NCBI GenBank assembly: GCA_900541555.1 | Contig: UQKE01000029.1 | Span: 1 to 28,069 of the forward strand | Direction: 5' to 3' | Length of the DNA: 28,069 nt | DNA from: an uncultured Porphyromonadaceae bacterium | Lineage (GTDB): Bacteria; Bacteroidota; Bacteroidia; Bacteroidales; Muribaculaceae | Shown: positions 25,318 to 28,069 of the stretch, one piece after another | How the letters are laid out: every line of letters starts with the position of its first letter | Position numbering within the stretch: position 1 is the first letter of the stretch | The notes under the pieces: model-generated | What the model was told of the DNA's origin: nothing | Seen by the model: the letters and a program-made list of their open reading frames with translations, nothing else | The model's database searches: none | Program-made: the position numbers and the translations under genes

Positions 25318-26078
25318 TGCAATAACAATTTAGTCAATAACACGTCAAGCAAAAGAATCAATATGCTGCTTGCCACCACTGAATTTGTGCTTGCCTTCCC
25401 GACGTCGAGCGCGCCGCCTTTCACATAATAACCGTAAAACGACGCTACACTCGTAACCACTACGGAAAAGAACAAAGATTTTATAATCGCATACCACACA
25501 TACCATTCCACAAAAGCTGTCTGTATGCCATAAATATATTGCGACACAGATATAATATCTGTAAATTGAGCAATCAAGTATCCGCCCACCAAACCGGAGG
25601 CCATGCTAAATATCGTCAAGACAGGAATAAATGTCAAAAAGGCCAATATTTTGGGCAATACCAAGAAATTACACGAATTAATACCCATAATCTCCAATGC
25701 GTCAATCTGTTCCGTCACTCTCATCGTGCCGATTTCAGACGCAATGTTCGATCCCACTTTTCCGGCCAAAATCAAGCAAAGTATCGAAGATGAAAACTCC
25801 AAAAGCAGCACGTCGCGCGTAGCCAACCCTACCGTATAGGACGGCAACAATGGATTTTCGAAATTAATTTGCATCTGTATGGCAATCACCGCGCCAATAA
25901 ACAGAGAAATCACGATAACAAGAGGAATCGAATCTATGCCCAACTTGGATATTTCCTGCACATAGCGTTTCAACGATTCCTTCAATCGGTCCGGTTTCGC
26001 AAATACGCGCTTCATAAACAACGCGTATTCCCCGAAAGTTTGCAAACAAGAAGTTATAAACAACATATTTGTCTTCAT
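25314..26078 (-). CDS. mlaE: ABC transporter permease, MlaE family
   Basis: A 254-residue MlaE-type permease with five to six membrane segments, the partner of MlaF in phospholipid transport across the envelope. Conserved features are the amphipathic N-terminus, LVIVISLFIGAVIAIQM, the motif AGKVGSNIASEIGTMRVTEQIDALEIMG and the closing hydrophobic helix. The frame stays open to 26192, but that extension reads through the promoter-bearing repeat, so the ATG at 26078 (MKTNMLF) is the start. The leader of about 20 nt then consists of the repeat itself. It is the first gene of the mlaE-mlaF pair. Confidence 0.92.
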   Translation of the reverse strand: MKTNMLFITSCLQTFGEYALFMKRVFAKPDRLKESLKRYVQEISKLGIDSIPLVIVISLFIGAVIAIQMQINFENPLLPSYTVGLATRDVLLLEFSSSILCLILAGKVGSNIASEIGTMRVTEQIDALEIMGINSCNFLVLPKILAFLTFIPVLTIFSMASGLVGGYLIAQFTDIISVSQYIYGIQTAFVEWYVWYAIIKSLFFSVVVTSVASFYGYYVKGGALDVGKASTNSVVASSILILLLDVLLTKLLLQ

Positions 26079-26080
26079 TT

Positions 26081-26185
26081 TGCCGAGATGCAGCTTATTT
26101 TGTGCAAAGATAATGCAAATCGAGAGCAGAAACGCCAAACTTGTTTGGGCGATTATGCCGAGATGCAGCTTATTTTCTGCAAAGA
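26081..26185 (-). repeat. 75-bp promoter-bearing repeat upstream of mlaE, one full and one partial unit
   Basis: On the minus strand a full unit (26185-26111) is followed by the first 30 nt of another (26110-26081). The full unit differs from the unit at 76-150 by about eight bases and keeps the CCAAAC-AA-GTTTGG inverted repeat. The partial unit stops 2 nt before the mlaE ATG. Between pyrD and this repeat (26186-26317) I see only short inverted repeats and no clear terminator. Confidence 0.85.
26105..26112 (-). promoter_or_regulatory. -7 element of the mlaE promoter, inside the repeat
   Basis: TATCTTTG on the minus strand, 26 nt before the mlaE ATG. A second copy lies at 26187-26180. TTTG is found 23 nt upstream, in the inverted repeat. 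Confidence 0.65.
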
Positions 26186-26317
26186 TAAGCAAAGTTTGAC
26201 CGCAATGCGAAAACGCAAAACAATTTGCATTGCCAAAACGTATTTTATTCTATCCTAAAACGCATTCCCGACACTCCCCTTCCGCGGAAATTCAAATTTT
26301 GGAAACGACGCAAACAA

Positions 26318-27232
26318 CTAAAAATTCGACATCCCGCCAATCAAGTCACGAACCGAAGAAACACGATGCCGCGACATGTAGTCCTCTATATAATCGATGA
26401 TTTTCATCGTTGCCGCAGGATCGACAAAATTTGCCGTCCCCACTTGCACGGCAGTTGCACCGGCAAGAATAAATTCCAATGCATCACGTCCGTTCATGAT
26501 TCCCCCCAATCCAATCACCGGAATCCTCACAGCCTTGGCCGTTTGCCATACCATGCGGACTGCAATGGGACGAATGCAAGGCCCTGAAAGGCCGCCCGTG
26601 ATTGTCGACAAATACGGGCGACGCCGCTCCACGTCGATCGACATGCCCAAAAACGTATTTACCAAAGAAACAGCGTCTGCCCCTTCTGCTTCCACGGCAC
26701 GCGCAATTTCCGTAATATCCGTTACATTCGGCGACAACTTCACGATCAGCGTCTTCCCATAAGCGGCTCGCGCAGCTTTCACCACTTGGGCCGCGCCGGC
26801 ACACGTTGTCCCGAACGCCATGCCTCCCTGCTTCACATTCGGGCAAGAGATATTTATTTCCACCGCATGGATTTTATCCAAACCGGAAAGACGTTCGCAC
26901 ACGGCAGCATAATCCTCCGGTTTCGCGCCCGACACGTTGACAATAATCTCCGTGTCCAAATCCTTAATGCGCGGATATATCGTTTCCACAAAATAATTCA
27001 CGCCCTTGTTTTGCAACCCGACAGCATTCAACATGCCGGACGGCGTTTCCACCATTCTCGGATAAGGATTTCCTTCGCGATGATGGAGCGTCGTGCCTTT
27101 CACCACGATGCCGCCCAATCGATTCAAATCGACAAAATCGGCATATTCCTCGCCATAGCCGAATGTGCCCGACGCAGTAAGCACCGGATTTTTCAACGGC
27201 AAATTCTTGATGTTTACTTTTAAATCCCCCAT
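26318..27232 (-). CDS. pyrD: Dihydroorotate dehydrogenase B (NAD+), catalytic subunit
   Basis: Class 1B dihydroorotate dehydrogenase (304 residues) oxidises dihydroorotate to orotate in pyrimidine synthesis, passing electrons to PyrK. The FMN/orotate site is visible as [10 protein letters not shown] (18-27), Lys46 in VVKGTT and the catalytic loop [16 protein letters not shown] with Cys130, the class 1 base. [23 protein letters not shown] binds FMN phosphate. The ATG at 27232 lies inside the 3' end of pyrK (13-nt overlap), a coupling usual for the pyrK-pyrD pair. The protein is cytosolic. Confidence 0.96.
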   Translation of the reverse strand: MGDLKVNIKNLPLKNPVLTASGTFGYGEEYADFVDLNRLGGIVVKGTTLHHREGNPYPRMVETPSGMLNAVGLQNKGVNYFVETIYPRIKDLDTEIIVNVSGAKPEDYAAVCERLSGLDKIHAVEINISCPNVKQGGMAFGTTCAGAAQVVKAARAAYGKTLIVKLSPNVTDITEIARAVEAEGADAVSLVNTFLGMSIDVERRRPYLSTITGGLSGPCIRPIAVRMVWQTAKAVRIPVIGLGGIMNGRDALEFILAGATAVQVGTANFVDPAATMKIIDYIEDYMSRHRVSSVRDLIGGMSNF

Positions 27233-27999
27233 TTCAATTGCTTCACATTAAAGACAGGACCTTCCGTGCATACACATTGATTCCCCTTGTCGGTATCTTC
27301 CACGCAACACAAGCATGCGCCTATTCCGCAAGCCATCCGGTTTTCCAGCGACACTTCGCATTCCACACCGTTGCGCAAAGCATAGGCCGCCACAGCTTTC
27401 ATCATTGGCATCGGCCCGCAGCAATAAATCATATCCCACGATTGGCAAAGTGCCGAATTTTGCGTGACCAATCCTTTTTCGCCAAACGAACCGTCGTCGG
27501 TCGACAAGTACAAATTGCCATAGCGCGAAAATTCCTCCATTTCAAGCAAATCGGTTGCCGATCGGGCTCCAAGCAGGAAGTTTGCGGCAAACCCGCCTTT
27601 CTTCAATTCCGCTCCCAAATAAAGCAACGGAGCGACGCCAACACCCCCGCCCACCAAAAGCAGTTTCATTTCTTTTCCTTCCGGAAGCGTAAAGCCTCTT
27701 CCAAGCGGAAGCACAAGATTCAACACTTGCCCTGCGGGCATTTCGACTAGCCTGTGCGTGCCTTCGCCGGCATCCCTGACAAGCAACCATAACTCTTGCT
27801 TGTCGTAATCGACAAAATTTATGGAAATCGGACGCCTCAAAAACACATTTTTCGAATCCGGCACCTCCACCTGCACAAACTGCCCCGGCTTCATCTCCGG
27901 AAGCAACCGGCCGCCAAGCGGCGACAGTTTCAGCAAGGCATAAATTTTCGAAATTCGAATGTTTTCACGTATCGCAAAATCTAATATATGCTTTTTCAT
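27220..27999 (-). CDS. pyrK: Dihydroorotate dehydrogenase B electron-transfer subunit
   Basis: PyrK (259 residues) carries FAD and a [2Fe-2S] cluster and passes electrons from PyrD to NAD+. The FAD motif RRPISI is at 55-60, the NAD-binding loop [13 protein letters not shown] at 114-126, and the cluster ligands are Cys224, Cys229, Cys232 and Cys244 ([10 protein letters not shown] then CVCTEGPVF), with the usual spacing. The pairing with pyrD confirms the class 1B enzyme rather than another ferredoxin reductase. It is the first gene of the unit, with a -7 element at 28017-28024 and a short leader. Confidence 0.95.
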   Translation of the reverse strand: MKKHILDFAIRENIRISKIYALLKLSPLGGRLLPEMKPGQFVQVEVPDSKNVFLRRPISINFVDYDKQELWLLVRDAGEGTHRLVEMPAGQVLNLVLPLGRGFTLPEGKEMKLLLVGGGVGVAPLLYLGAELKKGGFAANFLLGARSATDLLEMEEFSRYGNLYLSTDDGSFGEKGLVTQNSALCQSWDMIYCCGPMPMMKAVAAYALRNGVECEVSLENRMACGIGACLCCVEDTDKGNQCVCTEGPVFNVKQLKWGI

Positions 28000-28015
28000 A
28001 TCAATATTTTCTGAT

Positions 28016-28042
28016 GCAAAGATAATGCAAGCCGAGCGCAGA
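28016..28042 (-). repeat. Remnant of the promoter-bearing repeat upstream of pyrK
   Basis: Read on the minus strand this 27-nt stretch matches the end of the 75-bp unit (TCTGCGCTCG, two changed bases, then TTGCATTATCTTTGC). TATCTTTG (28024-28017) is the likely pyrK -7 element, 18 nt before the ATG. The upstream parts of the unit are absent. Confidence 0.75.
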
Positions 28043-28069
28043 GGAAAAAGAATTTATTCATTTTTCCTT

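Noticed and set aside
24625..25428. Open frame of 267 codons on the plus strand
   Set aside because: It is antisense to mlaF, which has all ABC ATPase motifs, and it has no family resemblance of its own.
26079..26192. N-terminal extension of MlaE by 38 residues
   Set aside because: The extension translates the promoter-bearing repeat (it contains the same peptide NKLHLG twice) and includes the -7 elements, so it is upstream of transcription.
27996..28061. Minus-strand 21-codon frame starting MNKFFFLCARLALSL and overlapping the pyrK start
   Set aside because: It resembles a signal peptide only by chance: it translates the repeat remnant and runs through the pyrK -7 element, so most of it would not be in the transcript.

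Overview
The window looks like a chromosomal segment of a member of the order Bacteroidales (Bacteroidota). The evidence is the repeated -7 motif TAnnTTTG, often with TTTG 18-20 nt upstream, in front of most transcription units; the near-absence of Shine-Dalgarno sequences; and gene families typical of the group, including an M49 peptidase with HECLGH, a zinc-free L31, an NlpC/P60 plus dipeptide epimerase pair, and a DbpA-like helicase with DEFD. I cannot name a genus. No rRNA, tRNA, CRISPR array, phage gene or insertion sequence was seen.

Layout. 1-262: tandem 75-bp promoter-bearing repeats, then a DbpA-like RNA helicase (+). 1659-7847: rpmE type B (-), and a minus-strand run dxr > rseP > rlmI-like > dipeptidyl peptidase III. 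8016-8582: efp (+), divergent from dxr. 8682-11857: a nitroreductase and a two-gene murein-peptide cassette (NlpC/P60 endopeptidase, then L-Ala-D/L-Glu epimerase), all minus. 12027-13124: ribosomal operon rpsF-rpsR-rplI (+). 13249-15413: a small acidic protein followed by aguA and aguB, which convert agmatine to putrescine (+). 15569-21246: an RND efflux operon (+) made of a lipoprotein adaptor and a single 1504-residue protein joining the inner-membrane RND pump to its outer-membrane factor. 21362-24425: divergent merR and alaS. 24544-26078: mlaE-mlaF lipid-transport ABC genes (-). 26318-27999: pyrK-pyrD (-).

Most units end in strong hairpin terminators, several of which work in both directions between convergent genes. 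Promoters could be placed by motif for most operons, and they settle several starts. L31 starts at 1913 and MlaE at 26078. Dxr most likely uses a GTG at 7847, because its promoter lies inside the longer open frame.

The most unusual features are three. First, the RND pump/outer-membrane-factor fusion keeps a complete lipoprotein signal with a lipobox at the joint, so one polypeptide could be split by signal peptidase II. Second, a perfect Shine-Dalgarno sequence precedes only rpsR (bS18), a protein of the pocket that hides the anti-Shine-Dalgarno in Bacteroidota ribosomes. Third, a dispersed 75-bp repeat carries a promoter and sits directly upstream of three unrelated genes.
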